Shown one piece after another: positions 55,021 through 64,000 of a stretch of DNA of 64,000 nucleotides. This DNA is from Paenibacillus wynnii. GTDB lineage: Bacteria; Bacillota; Bacilli; Paenibacillales; Paenibacillaceae. Where the stretch lies: NCBI RefSeq assembly GCF_030812855.1, contig NZ_JAUSTK010000002.1, positions 1-64,000 of the forward strand. Direction: 5' to 3'. The position numbers were made by a program, and so were the translations under genes. Every line of letters begins with the position of its first letter. Position 1 is the first letter of the stretch. The notes under the pieces were generated by a model. It did not search any database, was not told the DNA's origin, and saw only the letters and a program-made list of their open reading frames with translations.

Positions 55021-56181
55021 TTAAGCCTTCACTCCCGCCTCGCTTGGTCGAAGAATCGTGGATCCGATGGTGAGAAGAACAGCAGCCATAAGCCCAAGAA
55101 TGGCGAAGGGCAACCATAGCTCATTCCAGCTTCCACCGGTGGAGGCGATGTCGACGGCTTGTATCGCCCACTTCTGAGGCACGAAGTTAGCGGCCTTCTT
55201 CATATAATCGGGCATAATCGATATCGGCCAGAAGCAGCCGCCCAACATACAGGTTGGGGTTAGAATAAGCATATTAAGCATGCCTGCATTATTCGGATTG
55301 CGTACCATGCCTGCTATAGTACTCGCAATTCCCATAGACACAAGCATAAATGCAGAGAGAATCAGGAAATACGTGAGGATTGGCAGTCCATAGTCGTAAC
55401 GTAAAATCCATTTACCAAACATAAGCATCGCAGTAATCTGTAGGATGCCCACCGTAAAGCTGCCTAGGAAGTTACCGATAGCAATCTCAAAAGATCGTAC
55501 CGGAGCACTGAACATCCGCAGCATGGTGCGCTGTCTCCGGTCATCCATAATCAGAGTAACGGAAGTGGTTACAAGTCCCATGAGGAACATCAGCGTAAAC
55601 CCTGTAATAGTCGTAAGCCCCATCTTGGAATACAGATTATAATCTGTCCTTACGTTCCCTACCTTGTGCTCTTCTACTTTTTGCAGCACCGCACCAAATT
55701 GTGATTCTCTATCCTCCGTTGTTACACTGGAAGATCCCACCATTGCAGCTGTCTCTTCCAGCCGATCGGCAATTTCGGACACTTTCATCTTGAACAAGAT
55801 ACTTCCCTCTGTAGCTTTAAGTTCGTACACACTGATTTGAGGTCCCTCTCCAGCCATTAATCCTTCGCTGTAATTAGCGGGAATCATAAGGGCCGATATC
55901 CCCTTTTGCTCAATCACAGCGTTTTTTAACGCAGCTTCATCCGCTTGTTCCACTAACTTGTATTCTCTTATTCGGGTAAGCTCCGAGAGAATATGCTCTC
56001 CTGCTCTGCCCTGATCCATATTGGTATACATGATTACAGACTGGTATTCAGTTGAACCGCCGGTTAAGGATATGAGCCCCGCAAGTACAAGGCCCGGGAG
56101 TAAAATGTAACTAATGAAACCTTTCCGTGAGCCTATGGTCCTCTTCACCATATTCCAGGTAATCGTGAGGATATTATTCAT
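55021..56181 (-). CDS. ABC-2 permease, second subunit (DrrB/YhgE-like layout)
   Basis: 386 residues from the ATG at 56181, after GGAAGGTGGG; it overlaps the preceding permease gene by 8 bases. One N-terminal span (about residues 22-42), a large extracellular domain of about 150 residues, then five C-terminal spans. The membrane part includes ILTPTCMLGGCFWPISIMPDYMKKAANFVPQKWAI, the ABC-2 signature. This layout (ABC2_membrane_3) is used for exporters of antibiotics, lipids or peptides. It pairs with the next permease. Confidence 0.9.
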   Translation of the reverse strand: MNNILTITWNMVKRTIGSRKGFISYILLPGLVLAGLISLTGGSTEYQSVIMYTNMDQGRAGEHILSELTRIREYKLVEQADEAALKNAVIEQKGISALMIPANYSEGLMAGEGPQISVYELKATEGSILFKMKVSEIADRLEETAAMVGSSSVTTEDRESQFGAVLQKVEEHKVGNVRTDYNLYSKMGLTTITGFTLMFLMGLVTTSVTLIMDDRRQRTMLRMFSAPVRSFEIAIGNFLGSFTVGILQITAMLMFGKWILRYDYGLPILTYFLILSAFMLVSMGIASTIAGMVRNPNNAGMLNMLILTPTCMLGGCFWPISIMPDYMKKAANFVPQKWAIQAVDIASTGGSWNELWLPFAILGLMAAVLLTIGSTILRPSEAGVKA

Positions 56182-57343
56182 GGTAACCCACCTTCCGGTA
56201 CGAAATAAACGCAGCAAGGAACAACACAAAGCTGATCAGAGCCAGCATTAGCAATTTAGGGATAATTTGCGACAGCTCGGAATGCAGGATCATCCTCAGA
56301 ATAGCTTGCATCGCCCAATGATTAATCGTAAAGGCACCGACAGAATTCACCCATGAATCCGGCAATGGGAACATTCCCCCACTACTAAAGGTCATTATTA
56401 CCGTCAATGTAGCAATCAGGCTTCTTGCGCTTGCTGCTGTTTTGAGAAACATAGCTACTATAATAGATAATGTCATGGCTGCAATAATCATCAGGATACA
56501 GGTGAGGGCCAACAGCCCTGGACGGTTCCCCCAGTCTACCCCGAACAACCAATGAGTGATAAGAATGATTACAGCACCTTGAAGAATGGTCACTAACCCG
56601 ATTCCCAGGATCTTGCCTATGAATAGCTGTGACCCTTTGACTGGCATGGAGTTGATGCGGAACAAAGTACGGCTTTCTCTTTCATTAAAAAGTGAAGTGC
56701 ATACCGTCATTCCTGAATACAGCAGAAACATAAGGAGCATAGAGGCTGCGTAAAATTGAGAAGCTGTATAGGTACTCCCTTCCTCACTCAACTTCCCTAA
56801 CATTACGGAAGGCTTCAAGTCTGCAGAAGGAGCGGCGGCTAATAACACGGCTGGTCCAAGGGTAACCGCTGCAGCTTGATTATAATTAATCCTGTTCAAA
56901 AAATTATCAAAAACAGTACCCGCAATCACATTCTCTGAACTCTCCTTGCCCATAATAAATTCGAGCTCCGCTGTTTTTCCACTTAGCACATTTTGATCAA
57001 AGTCAGGTGGAACGATTACTGCATATCCATACTTACCTGAGCGCAGTCCGCTTACAACGTTTTCTCGCCCGTTTACCTCAAAGGGAATAATGATTTCTTT
57101 TATCTCCGGTGTGTCGAGGAAGCTTTTAATCATATTCGAGGGTTCTGCATCTCCTTCAGAGAGACTCACTACTCCAACCCTTACGGGTTCAATCTTCAGG
57201 GTCTCTTCGATACCAACTACACCGGAAAGTGCAGAACCAAGGAGAAAGATTAAAACTAACGGCAGTAAAAACTGGTTCAGCACCATAGAGCGGGAACGAA
57301 ATAATCGCCGCAGCTCATAAATCATGATCGTCCATATATTCAT
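56174..57343 (-). CDS. ABC-2 permease, first subunit
   Basis: 389 residues, same architecture as its neighbour: span at residues about 20-40, extracellular domain to about 190, then five spans. SLFNERESRTLFRINSMPVKGSQLFIGKILG is the cytoplasmic coupling region and SGGMFPLPDSWVNSVGAFTINHWAMQAI the ABC-2 motif. It lies 19 bases downstream of the ATPase gene. The two permeases are paralogous and likely form a heterodimer. Confidence 0.9.
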   Translation of the reverse strand: MNIWTIMIYELRRLFRSRSMVLNQFLLPLVLIFLLGSALSGVVGIEETLKIEPVRVGVVSLSEGDAEPSNMIKSFLDTPEIKEIIIPFEVNGRENVVSGLRSGKYGYAVIVPPDFDQNVLSGKTAELEFIMGKESSENVIAGTVFDNFLNRINYNQAAAVTLGPAVLLAAAPSADLKPSVMLGKLSEEGSTYTASQFYAASMLLMFLLYSGMTVCTSLFNERESRTLFRINSMPVKGSQLFIGKILGIGLVTILQGAVIILITHWLFGVDWGNRPGLLALTCILMIIAAMTLSIIVAMFLKTAASARSLIATLTVIMTFSSGGMFPLPDSWVNSVGAFTINHWAMQAILRMILHSELSQIIPKLLMLALISFVLFLAAFISYRKVGYHE

Positions 57344-57362
57344 ATCTATTCATCTTCCTCCT

Positions 57363-58298
57363 TTAGTCCCGCAATGTCCGTCCGGTCAGGCTTAGAAAGA
57401 GGGTCTCCAGATCGGGCTCCTCAATGTGAAGAGATCCAATAACCCCTTCATGCTTGGCAAAAATAAATAAAATATCCTGAAGTTCGGATTGGGAGGAGGG
57501 TAGATAGAGCTCGACCAAGTCACCGTTCACTTCAACACGACTGATCCGTGGATGAAGCCTTAATTCATCCTTCAATGCCGAACTGATATTAGTTGCCTTA
57601 ATAACGATCTTTTCCTCCTGGGCAACTCTTTCCCGGAGCTCTTTTTCCGTACCGCAGGCGATAATATGTCCTTTATCCATAATGGCTACACGGTCACAAA
57701 TTGCGGCAACCTCTTCCATATAGTGACTGGTGTAGATAACCGTAGAACCCATTTTATTAAGCGCCTTGACCGATTCAAGGATATGATTCCGCGACTGGGG
57801 ATCAATACCGACGGTGGGTTCATCCATAATAATCAGCTTCGGCCGGTGCATAATGGCACACGCGATATTGAGTCTTCTTTTCATCCCGCCTGAGAAGGTA
57901 GAAGGTTTCTCCTTGGCCCGGTCACTGAGGCCCGTAAACGCCAGTGCTTCCGCTACCCGCTCCTTCAATAACTTCCCGCGCAATCCGTATAGTCTCCCGA
58001 AAAAAGTAACGTTCTCTGTCGCAGTCAGCGTATCATAAAGCGCCAGCTCCTGAGGAACCAAGCCTATTCTTCTCTTAACCTCTAAGGGATTGGCAATGAC
58101 GGAAATCCCATCGATGACAATATCACCGCCGTCGATTTTGAGAAGTCCGCAAATCATGCTGATCGTAGTACTTTTCCCCGCGCCATTCGGGCCGAGTAAT
58201 CCAAAAATCTCACCTTGCCGAATGCTGACATTGACATGATCTACCGTTAATTTACCGTCATACCGTTTCACTGCATCACTCACGACTACAAGTGCCAT
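57363..58298 (-). CDS. ABC exporter ATPase (CcmA/DrrA type)
   Basis: 311 residues from the ATG at 58298, 8 bases after AGGAG; an ATG two codons earlier is too close to that site. Walker A GPNGAGKST, signature TFSGGMKRRLNIACAI, Walker B LIIMDEPTVGIDPQ, switch His in YTSHYMEE. A C-terminal domain of about 90 residues follows (DLVELYLPSSQSELQDILFIF), as in DrrA-type drug exporters. First gene of a three-gene operon divergent from a two-component system, an arrangement often meaning that the system controls the exporter in response to its substrate. Confidence 0.93.
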   Translation of the reverse strand: MALVVVSDAVKRYDGKLTVDHVNVSIRQGEIFGLLGPNGAGKSTTISMICGLLKIDGGDIVIDGISVIANPLEVKRRIGLVPQELALYDTLTATENVTFFGRLYGLRGKLLKERVAEALAFTGLSDRAKEKPSTFSGGMKRRLNIACAIMHRPKLIIMDEPTVGIDPQSRNHILESVKALNKMGSTVIYTSHYMEEVAAICDRVAIMDKGHIIACGTEKELRERVAQEEKIVIKATNISSALKDELRLHPRISRVEVNGDLVELYLPSSQSELQDILFIFAKHEGVIGSLHIEEPDLETLFLSLTGRTLRD

Positions 58299-58475
58299 TG
58301 CCATCTCTCCTGTCTCTTGGACTTCTATACACTCATTGTAACGCCTCTTCCCTGCCAATGAAGGTACATAAGGTCATCTTCTGCAGGTGACAAAAGTCAT
58401 CTCCTGCTGCCAAGAGGAAATATGCTAAGATGGAATTGAAAACCGTTTTAAATAATTAAAAAAGGATGACGCAGT

Positions 58476-59633
58476 GTGACCCGAGAGCTGAGGATTTTAC
58501 GATATGTACTTATTATTGTGCCTTCTTTTATTACTTCTTACGTCCTTGAATACGTGGATTATGGAATGTTTACACTGCACTTTTTGCTCCTTTTGCTGTT
58601 AGTGTCGCTGGGCTTTAAGCTTCCCGGGATATACTCAGGGCTTACCGGCTCTATTGAGTTGTTATTTACAGCTTGGCTATGTTATGAGTACGGCAGCTTA
58701 ATGCTCTTCCCGGCGGTTTCAGCGCTGCTTTGTTATTCACAGCTGAGGCCCCGGTACATACCTGCTTTGTTGACCTGCATTCATCTGATCTTAATAAATG
58801 TTGCTTTTATGAATGCTGCCCCGCTCTTGCTGGCTTACATCAACATCACCTTTTTGCTTGCAGCCGTACTTACAGCACAATTAAACCTGGCGGCGCGCGG
58901 CCGTGAAGAGACCCTATTCCTATATGATGAGCTTCGTAAAAGGCATTTTGAACTGGATGAGACTCGTAACCGACTGCTGCAATATGCCGCTCAGGTAGAG
59001 AATGCTGCACAATCGGAGGAAAGAGTACGCATATCCCGCCAGCTGCATGATGATATCGGGCATCGGCTAATCCGGGTTAAAATGATGATGGAGGCCGCTA
59101 TACATACTCTGCCTAGCTCACCCGACACAGGCATGGTTATGATGGGTCAGATCCGTGATCAGGTCTCTGCCAGCATGGACGACATGCGTGCAGCAGTTAA
59201 GCGTATCAACATCGCGCCTCAACTGGAGGGCGCATATGCACTGGATCGGCTGCTGGAGGAAACGGGGCGGGATACCGGGATTGTCACTTCCTACTCTGTG
59301 GAAGGGTTACCTTTCCAACTCTACCCAAGCGTGCAGGTGGTCTTGTACAAGAATGCACGGGAAGCTATCACGAACGGTCTACGGCATGGAGGAGCAACAG
59401 AGATCCGAATAAAGGTGCGCTATAGCGAGACGGAAATTACGATGGAGGTCTGCAACAACGGTGTCCTGCCCCAAGGTGAAGAATTAAGCAAGCTTCAGCG
59501 CTCCGGCGGCATGGGTCTAAAAGGTATGTCCGAAAGAACCCGGCTTATTAGCGGAGCTCTGGAGCTGCGGTTAGAGCCGCATTTTACAGTAATAACAAGA
59601 CTTCCAGTGGTTAAGCAAGGTGAGATTAGATGA
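58476..59633 (+). CDS. NarL-type sensor histidine kinase (HisKA_3)
   Basis: 385 residues from a GTG after AAAGGATGA. Residues 1-135 contain about five to six membrane spans with almost no extracellular loops, a layout used by kinases that sense membrane state or bind ligands inside the membrane. The phosphoacceptor is His191 in RISRQLHDDIGHRL (HisKA_3). The HATPase region contains VLYKNAREAITNGLRHGGATEI and GGMGLKGMSERTRLI. It faces the ABC exporter operon across 177 bp and is followed by its regulator, an arrangement resembling DesKR or LiaRS with associated transporters. Confidence 0.93.
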   Translation: MTRELRILRYVLIIVPSFITSYVLEYVDYGMFTLHFLLLLLLVSLGFKLPGIYSGLTGSIELLFTAWLCYEYGSLMLFPAVSALLCYSQLRPRYIPALLTCIHLILINVAFMNAAPLLLAYINITFLLAAVLTAQLNLAARGREETLFLYDELRKRHFELDETRNRLLQYAAQVENAAQSEERVRISRQLHDDIGHRLIRVKMMMEAAIHTLPSSPDTGMVMMGQIRDQVSASMDDMRAAVKRINIAPQLEGAYALDRLLEETGRDTGIVTSYSVEGLPFQLYPSVQVVLYKNAREAITNGLRHGGATEIRIKVRYSETEITMEVCNNGVLPQGEELSKLQRSGGMGLKGMSERTRLISGALELRLEPHFTVITRLPVVKQGEIR

Positions 59634-59683
59634 TCACAAGGGGTTAGATAATAGATGAGATGGAGAGGGGTGACTAGTTTAAT

Positions 59684-60334
59684 ATGATTCAGGTATTAAT
59701 TGTAGATGACGATTCTTTTATTCGGGAAAGCTTGAGGGTGTTGATTGGACTGGATCCTAGCATTTCGATTTCCGGTGCTGCTTGCAATGGTAGTCAAGCA
59801 TTAGAGATGATAAAAAGCGGTATTGAAGCCGATGTTGTCCTCATGGACATCAGGATGCCCGTATGCGGTGGGGTCGAAGGAACCCGATTCATTAAGGAGG
59901 CTTTTCCACAGATATCGGTGCTTATGCTGACAACCTTTGATGATGACGAATATATTATTGAGGCCCTGCGGAACGGAGCCAGCGGATACCTACTCAAGAA
60001 TATACCGCCAGACCGTATCATACAAGGCATCAAAACCGTATATGAGGGCAATATGCTCATTCACCCGGATATCGCCCGCAAACTGGCTACCTTCCTGCAA
60101 CCTGCTCCATCCATAGAAGCTGTACCGCCTCTAACGCTGGATTCTTACGGATTAACCAAAACCGAACAGGCGGTAGTAGCCTCCATCGCCGAGGGGCATT
60201 CCAATAAGGAAATTGCCGGAAAGCTCTTCCTGAGTGAAGGGACTGTCAAAAACTATATAACGGATATTTTAAGTAAACTTGGCCTGCGTGATCGTACACA
60301 AATTGCAATATTCTACTTGAAGAATCAACGCTGA
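59684..60334 (+). CDS. NarL/LuxR-type response regulator
   Basis: 216 residues; ATG after GAGAGGGGTG. Receiver domain residues 1-120: VDDD acidic pocket, Asp55 in VLMDIRMPV, Lys in LLKNIPPDRI. LuxR-type helix-turn-helix at residues about 148-210 (LTKTEQAVVASIAEGHSNKEIAGKLFLSEGTVKNYITDILSKLGLRDRTQ). Partner of the preceding kinase; likely target is the divergent exporter operon. Confidence 0.95.
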   Translation: MIQVLIVDDDSFIRESLRVLIGLDPSISISGAACNGSQALEMIKSGIEADVVLMDIRMPVCGGVEGTRFIKEAFPQISVLMLTTFDDDEYIIEALRNGASGYLLKNIPPDRIIQGIKTVYEGNMLIHPDIARKLATFLQPAPSIEAVPPLTLDSYGLTKTEQAVVASIAEGHSNKEIAGKLFLSEGTVKNYITDILSKLGLRDRTQIAIFYLKNQR

Positions 60335-60383
60335 TAGGTACTTTGGGGCTGAATCAACCCATATGCCACAGGGGCAGGTAATG

Positions 60384-60416
60384 AAAAAAAGGCCATGCTA
60401 TGTAGCATGGGCCTCT
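60384..60416 (-). terminator. Terminator of chemoreceptor gene
   Basis: AGGCCATGCT pairs with AGCATGGGCCT around ATGT, followed by a run of A on the plus strand that reads as seven or more T on the minus strand. Confidence 0.88.
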
Positions 60417-60451
60417 TGAAGAGCAAGAATTGCGATACGTGTAGCGGTATT

Positions 60452-62173
60452 TTAAACTTTGAAACGTTCTATCAAATGATTCAACTCACCTGACATTTTC
60501 TCCAGGGATTCTACATATTCGGAAACACCCTTCATGTCCAGAGCCTGTTCCTCCGCCGACTTCGATACTTCCTGTACACGTTCCGTAGTCTGAGCGGCAA
60601 TAAGAGCAAATTCACCAGCAGAAGCCTCTACCTGCTCCGATCCTGCCGCCACCTCCTCTGATACGGCCGAAACCTCCTGCGCTTGTTCGCCCACCTTCGT
60701 AACTTCATTTAAAATCCTGTGGAAAGATTCTCTTGTGTTCCGAACAATTGACACTCCCTGACCCACTTCCATACGCTCCTGCTCCATAGCTAGGATCACG
60801 ATCTCTGTATCTTTTTCTATTTCATTGGCTACCTCTGAAATTGTATTTACCGATTCCTGAGAGGCCACCGATAACTTGCGAATCTGATCAGCTACTACCG
60901 TGAATCCTCTTCCCTGCTCACCGGCCCGGGCGGCTTCGATGGCTGCATTTAATGCCAGCAAATTCGTCTGTTCTGCAATCTGACGAATAATATCCACCAT
61001 TTTCCGAACCTCATCCGTACGGGTGGTTAACGTTTTTACTTTGTTAGATGTATTCGTTGAGTACTCGATAATCGCATCCATTTGTCTGATGATTTGTTCT
61101 ATATATTCTGCTCCTTCTTGGGCAGCGAGTGTAGTTATATGATAGGATTCTGCCACAATACCTGTTGATTGCGCAATTCTTTGAATTCCGCTTCCAACCT
61201 CCTTCAAGGACCTGTCCATTTCAATTCCGCCTAATACCTGTAATTCGGCTTGAGCGGCCGTTTCCTTCATATGCTCAGAAATCCTTACACTTGCATTACT
61301 CACCGAATCCGTAGAAATACCAATCTGCTTGGATACCTTTTGAATATCTTCGGAGGTATATCGGATTACTCGAATCATTCCATGCAAGTCAGTAATCATT
61401 TGACCAAACGAGGCGGATAATTGCCCAATCTCATCTTTTTGCTTAACCTCTATTTGTAAGGTGAGATCCCCTGAGCTGACCTTCTTTATGGTCGATGTTA
61501 ACCGTTTGATCGGCCGAGAAATATATAGGGAGAATAAATAGGTTAAAGCGGAGGTACATACGATGAAGAGCAAAATAATCCAGACAGCTCTGCTACGATT
61601 TTGCTGCATCAATTCGTAAATGCTAGAAGCATCAAAATCCGCGCCCAGAATTCCCAGGATTTCACCGGATGGACTCTTAATAGGAACATAAGCGGAAAGA
61701 AGCGCTCCGTATGTTTCATCCTGATAAAGATCCCCAATTTGAATTTGATTCTTGGCAAAAGCATTAATCAGCAGTTCTGAGGGATTTGGATCTACTTGTC
61801 CTAAACCCGAAAAATCATCAGCTTTAGAATCGAGTGGCATTCCATCTACGATGTAGACATATTCGGCTTCCCCGTTAACTTCCTTCTTGGCCATGGTATA
61901 TAAGTATTTTAACCCGTTCGCTTCACGGATCTGATTTAGCTTTGTCCTTAGTTCCTTATAATAAGCATTTTCACCAGATTCAGGAGTAATCGTTGTATAA
62001 CTAGTGAGATTTATTTCTTTCAGGGCATTTTGAGAAATTAGCTGAGCTTGAAGACCTACAGACTGTTGAACCAACCTTTCTGAGCTTTTCAAAAAAATGA
62101 ATCCTAATAAAGAACTCGTAATTAAAAGTAAAACTGAGAAAAATAGCATCATTTTGAGACGAAGGCTGCGCAT
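60452..62173 (-). CDS. Methyl-accepting chemotaxis protein
   Basis: 573 residues. First span at residues about 7-27, an extracellular single-Cache-like sensor to about residue 190 ([54 protein letters not shown]), second span about 195-215, HAMP ([36 protein letters not shown]) and the long helical signalling domain. The hairpin tip is intact: [34 protein letters not shown]. It passes ligand occupancy to CheA/CheW. A free-standing gene with its own terminator; no other che genes are in the window. Ligand unknown, possibly a small carboxylate or amine by domain class. Confidence 0.95.
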   Translation of the reverse strand: MRSLRLKMMLFFSVLLLITSSLLGFIFLKSSERLVQQSVGLQAQLISQNALKEINLTSYTTITPESGENAYYKELRTKLNQIREANGLKYLYTMAKKEVNGEAEYVYIVDGMPLDSKADDFSGLGQVDPNPSELLINAFAKNQIQIGDLYQDETYGALLSAYVPIKSPSGEILGILGADFDASSIYELMQQNRSRAVWIILLFIVCTSALTYLFSLYISRPIKRLTSTIKKVSSGDLTLQIEVKQKDEIGQLSASFGQMITDLHGMIRVIRYTSEDIQKVSKQIGISTDSVSNASVRISEHMKETAAQAELQVLGGIEMDRSLKEVGSGIQRIAQSTGIVAESYHITTLAAQEGAEYIEQIIRQMDAIIEYSTNTSNKVKTLTTRTDEVRKMVDIIRQIAEQTNLLALNAAIEAARAGEQGRGFTVVADQIRKLSVASQESVNTISEVANEIEKDTEIVILAMEQERMEVGQGVSIVRNTRESFHRILNEVTKVGEQAQEVSAVSEEVAAGSEQVEASAGEFALIAAQTTERVQEVSKSAEEQALDMKGVSEYVESLEKMSGELNHLIERFKV

Positions 62174-62290
62174 TAAGTTCTCCCCTGCCTAATTTTTAGT
62201 CAAACGTTTTCATTTTATTATACTTTTTTTTCCTCAGTAATCGAATAATTTTTATCATAAAGTTAGAGCATTTTTCAAAACAAAATTCGC

Positions 62291-62325
62291 AAAAAAAGAG
62301 CATCTCGTTAGTTAAGATGCTCTTT
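62291..62325 (-). terminator. Terminator of MinJ-like gene
   Basis: AAAGAGCATCT pairs with AGATGCTCTTT around a 10-base loop, followed on the minus strand by seven T. Confidence 0.88.
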
Positions 62326-62354
62326 CTTCTGAGAATGGGCCAAATGGATGGTGG

Positions 62355-63692
62355 TTACCCTTTTGCCGATTCAGTATTCTGACTGCGTAAGGGGACTGCT
62401 GATGCTGATGCAGCCAGTGATTGCTCACGCTTGCTACTTGTACCCGCATTCATGCCTATGATCCCATAAATACTGGATGGATAGGCGTGTATGGTTATAT
62501 CTTCGTCCGTCTCCGGCGCCAATATGATTCCAAGTTGATGGTGGTCGCCATCGTAAATGGGCCGCTGCATATACTTGCTCTCCCCCTCGGCATTTTGCAC
62601 CTCAAGTTTGCAAAATGCCGGGTTCATGCGCAGCGCCTCATGCAGCTGCGCTTTGCGGGTCAACAGGGTCCCGTTGACCTTGAGCAGGACCTCGCCGGGC
62701 AGGATGCCAAGCTCCTGCGCGGGACTCTCAGGCAGCACGGCCAAGATCTTGAGGCCGCGCTGTGGATGCACGAAGATGGGGCTGGTAGTGCGCTCCTCCA
62801 GAGCGCTCAACCAGATCAGCCCTTCGTGCAGGGTTACCGCTGCAAGCGCTGCGAGCAGCGTCAGCGGGCTCCACCATGCGGCAAGCAGGCTTAAGCCCAG
62901 CAGGACGATGCTGTAGAGCAGCAATCGTCCGGAGGTGCGGGCCGCCTTGCGCCGCGGGAGCATGCCCTGCGTCATCTCGCCGAAGCCGATGATGACGGGC
63001 AAGGACACCAGGCCAAGGCCGCCGCCCAGGAGCGGGTGCCATGGCAGCTCTCCGATTCCCGCTCCGGCGGGAATCAGAAGGAACAGCGGCAGCGGCCAGA
63101 ACGCCTGCAGCTGATAGCCGCCGACAACCTTCCCGCGCTTCCCTTCCAGGAAGAGCGGCGATGCCAGCTTGGCCCCCTGCCACCGCACCAGAAGCGCCTC
63201 CGCAAGGTGTAGTAGAGCAGCCAGCACCAGCAGAGCCGGCACATCCATCTCCCTCACGGCTGTCACAACATCAGCCAGCCATCCGATGGATTGACCTTCA
63301 GGAACAAATGAGACTACAAATTGAATAATGCCAATCAAACCAATGGAGTAAGCAAAGCATAAATAGCGGACACGTATCAGCAGCAATAAGAGCGTCACTA
63401 CCCAAATTATAACTACGGCCGTACTCGACAGAGATACTCCCAGCAGTACCGCAGCAATCGATACCACAAGCCCCATTACAAGTCCCGTCCAAACCGTACG
63501 CCAAGTTTCCGTTCCCCAGCTGTGCAGCTTAACATGCACAAGCTTGCGTTCGAGCACTACCTGTCGGCGATAATAAAGGGCAATAAATATAAGCGCAATA
63601 TAATAATAAGGCTGTGTAAGCAGTTGTAAGACGGCATTGCCCAAGCTTCCGAGCAGTTCTGGAATAGCATTCACGTTCAAAACTTTCGTCAC
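62355..63692 (-). CDS. MinJ-like polytopic PDZ protein
   Basis: 445 residues from a GTG at 63692, very close to AAGGAG; a TTG four codons later (63680) is the alternative. About eight to ten membrane spans fill residues 1-300, and a PDZ domain covers residues about 310-400 (KILAVLPESPAQELGILPGEVLLKVNG). This arrangement matches MinJ (YvjB) of Bacillus subtilis, which links DivIVA to MinCD in division-site selection; the ctpB-minJ neighbourhood lies near uvrAB there too, as uvrAB does here about 35 kb away. The middle (about 62600-63250) is clearly GC-richer than the ends, with Ala/Leu/Gly-rich coding. The Ser-rich C-terminus carries no domain. Assignment is by architecture, not by a search. 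Confidence 0.75.
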   Translation of the reverse strand: MTKVLNVNAIPELLGSLGNAVLQLLTQPYYYIALIFIALYYRRQVVLERKLVHVKLHSWGTETWRTVWTGLVMGLVVSIAAVLLGVSLSSTAVVIIWVVTLLLLLIRVRYLCFAYSIGLIGIIQFVVSFVPEGQSIGWLADVVTAVREMDVPALLVLAALLHLAEALLVRWQGAKLASPLFLEGKRGKVVGGYQLQAFWPLPLFLLIPAGAGIGELPWHPLLGGGLGLVSLPVIIGFGEMTQGMLPRRKAARTSGRLLLYSIVLLGLSLLAAWWSPLTLLAALAAVTLHEGLIWLSALEERTTSPIFVHPQRGLKILAVLPESPAQELGILPGEVLLKVNGTLLTRKAQLHEALRMNPAFCKLEVQNAEGESKYMQRPIYDGDHHQLGIILAPETDEDITIHAYPSSIYGIIGMNAGTSSKREQSLAASASAVPLRSQNTESAKG

Positions 63693-63848
63693 GCTCCTTA
63701 TATTAAGTGCTCGCTCCTGTTGATTAATTAGGCTTAAACTTTAAACCTCAATCTTACCTTTAAAACTTAATCCTAAATTCCAATTGCTAGTCAAACTTCC
63801 CGCTAATCTCTAAACCGCGGTCTTAACACATAATTATATTGATTTAAT

Positions 63849-64000
63849 TGTATCTCATACAACTAAAAGCAACCATTTCCACGTACACGGTAGTTTAATT
63901 GTACTTTGTGCAGCTATTTCTCCCATATAGGGCCGAAAACCCTATTCAGAGGTTATTTAAGTGTATAAAGTGCAACTAAAGCTACATTCCGGCCATTTCC
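63849..64000. repeat. Four-box dyad element, cut by window end
   Basis: Boxes start at 63849 (TGTATCTCATACA, a perfect dyad), 63900 (TGTACTTTGTGCA) and 63962 (TGTATAAAGTGCA): spacings 51 and 62, the same as the first three boxes at 49993-50118. A fourth box is predicted at about 64013, outside the window. An 18-base inverted pair (CATATAGGG, then CCCTATTC) lies between boxes 2 and 3. Nothing else is seen between the MinJ-like start and this element. Confidence 0.75.

Overview
The window looks like chromosome from a Paenibacillus-type Firmicute. Evidence is the strong Gram-positive ribosome binding sites with many GTG/TTG starts, two copper-amine-oxidase-N 'stalk' proteins, a YesM/YesN-type two-component system beside an LplA/LplB/YtcP-type sugar importer, split glycine decarboxylase genes (gcvPA/gcvPB), uvrB-uvrA, and a MinJ-like PDZ membrane protein. 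No genus assignment was tested by database search.

Layout. 1-880: ISL3-family transposase cut by the window edge. 987-8788 (minus strand): AT-rich surface-glycan export operon with a Wzm/Wzt ABC-2 exporter, a methyltransferase fused to a beta-rich/coiled-coil tail, a two-domain glycosyltransferase carrying a related tail domain, and a further glycosyltransferase. 8912-11707: O-antigen-ligase-like polymerase/ligase with a TPR tail. 11793-12689: galU, which supplies UDP-glucose. 12893-15418: U32 'peptidase' family protein. 15678-16343: DUF559-like nuclease with a winged-helix tail. 16421-17532: 22-unit tandem repeat array. 17780-21205: stalk protein, HtrA-like protease and a small membrane protein. 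21568-22617: Gfo/Idh/MocA oxidoreductase. 22697-27644: uvrB-uvrA. 27909-29596: motA-motB. 29632-30395: a second 51-bp tandem array and a 10-bp microrepeat. 30434-35225: glycine cleavage genes, with gcvH divergent from a tandem glycine riboswitch followed by gcvT-gcvPA-gcvPB. 36093-38747: ABC-2 exporter. 38778-39233: two tiny membrane proteins. 39900-40715: GAF-LuxR regulator, possibly frameshifted at its 5' end. 40954-42330: second stalk protein and a 55-residue membrane protein. 42561-49877: two-component system plus three-gene carbohydrate ABC importer, with two CcpA-type cre sites. 50437-54817: RND pump and Na+/H+-type antiporter. 55021-60334: DrrAB-like ABC exporter divergent from a NarL-type two-component system. 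60452-63692: chemoreceptor and MinJ-like protein.

The genes are mostly ordinary; the most unusual content is intergenic. One 13-bp imperfect dyad box (TGYAY-NNN-RTRCA) recurs at about 51-bp intervals in four places. Two are long tandem arrays (16421-17532 and 29632-30262). Two are compact elements with box spacing 51/62/51 (49993-50169, and 63849 to the window end, where the fourth box is predicted just outside). A second, unrelated box (CGGAC) builds two further elements with the same design: two direct units 50 bp apart, a 70-72 bp centre, and two inverted units 50 bp apart (35779-35955 and 39665-39839). About 51 bp is close to five helical turns, so the boxes would lie on one face of the DNA. 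I know of no described family with this architecture, and I could not search for one.
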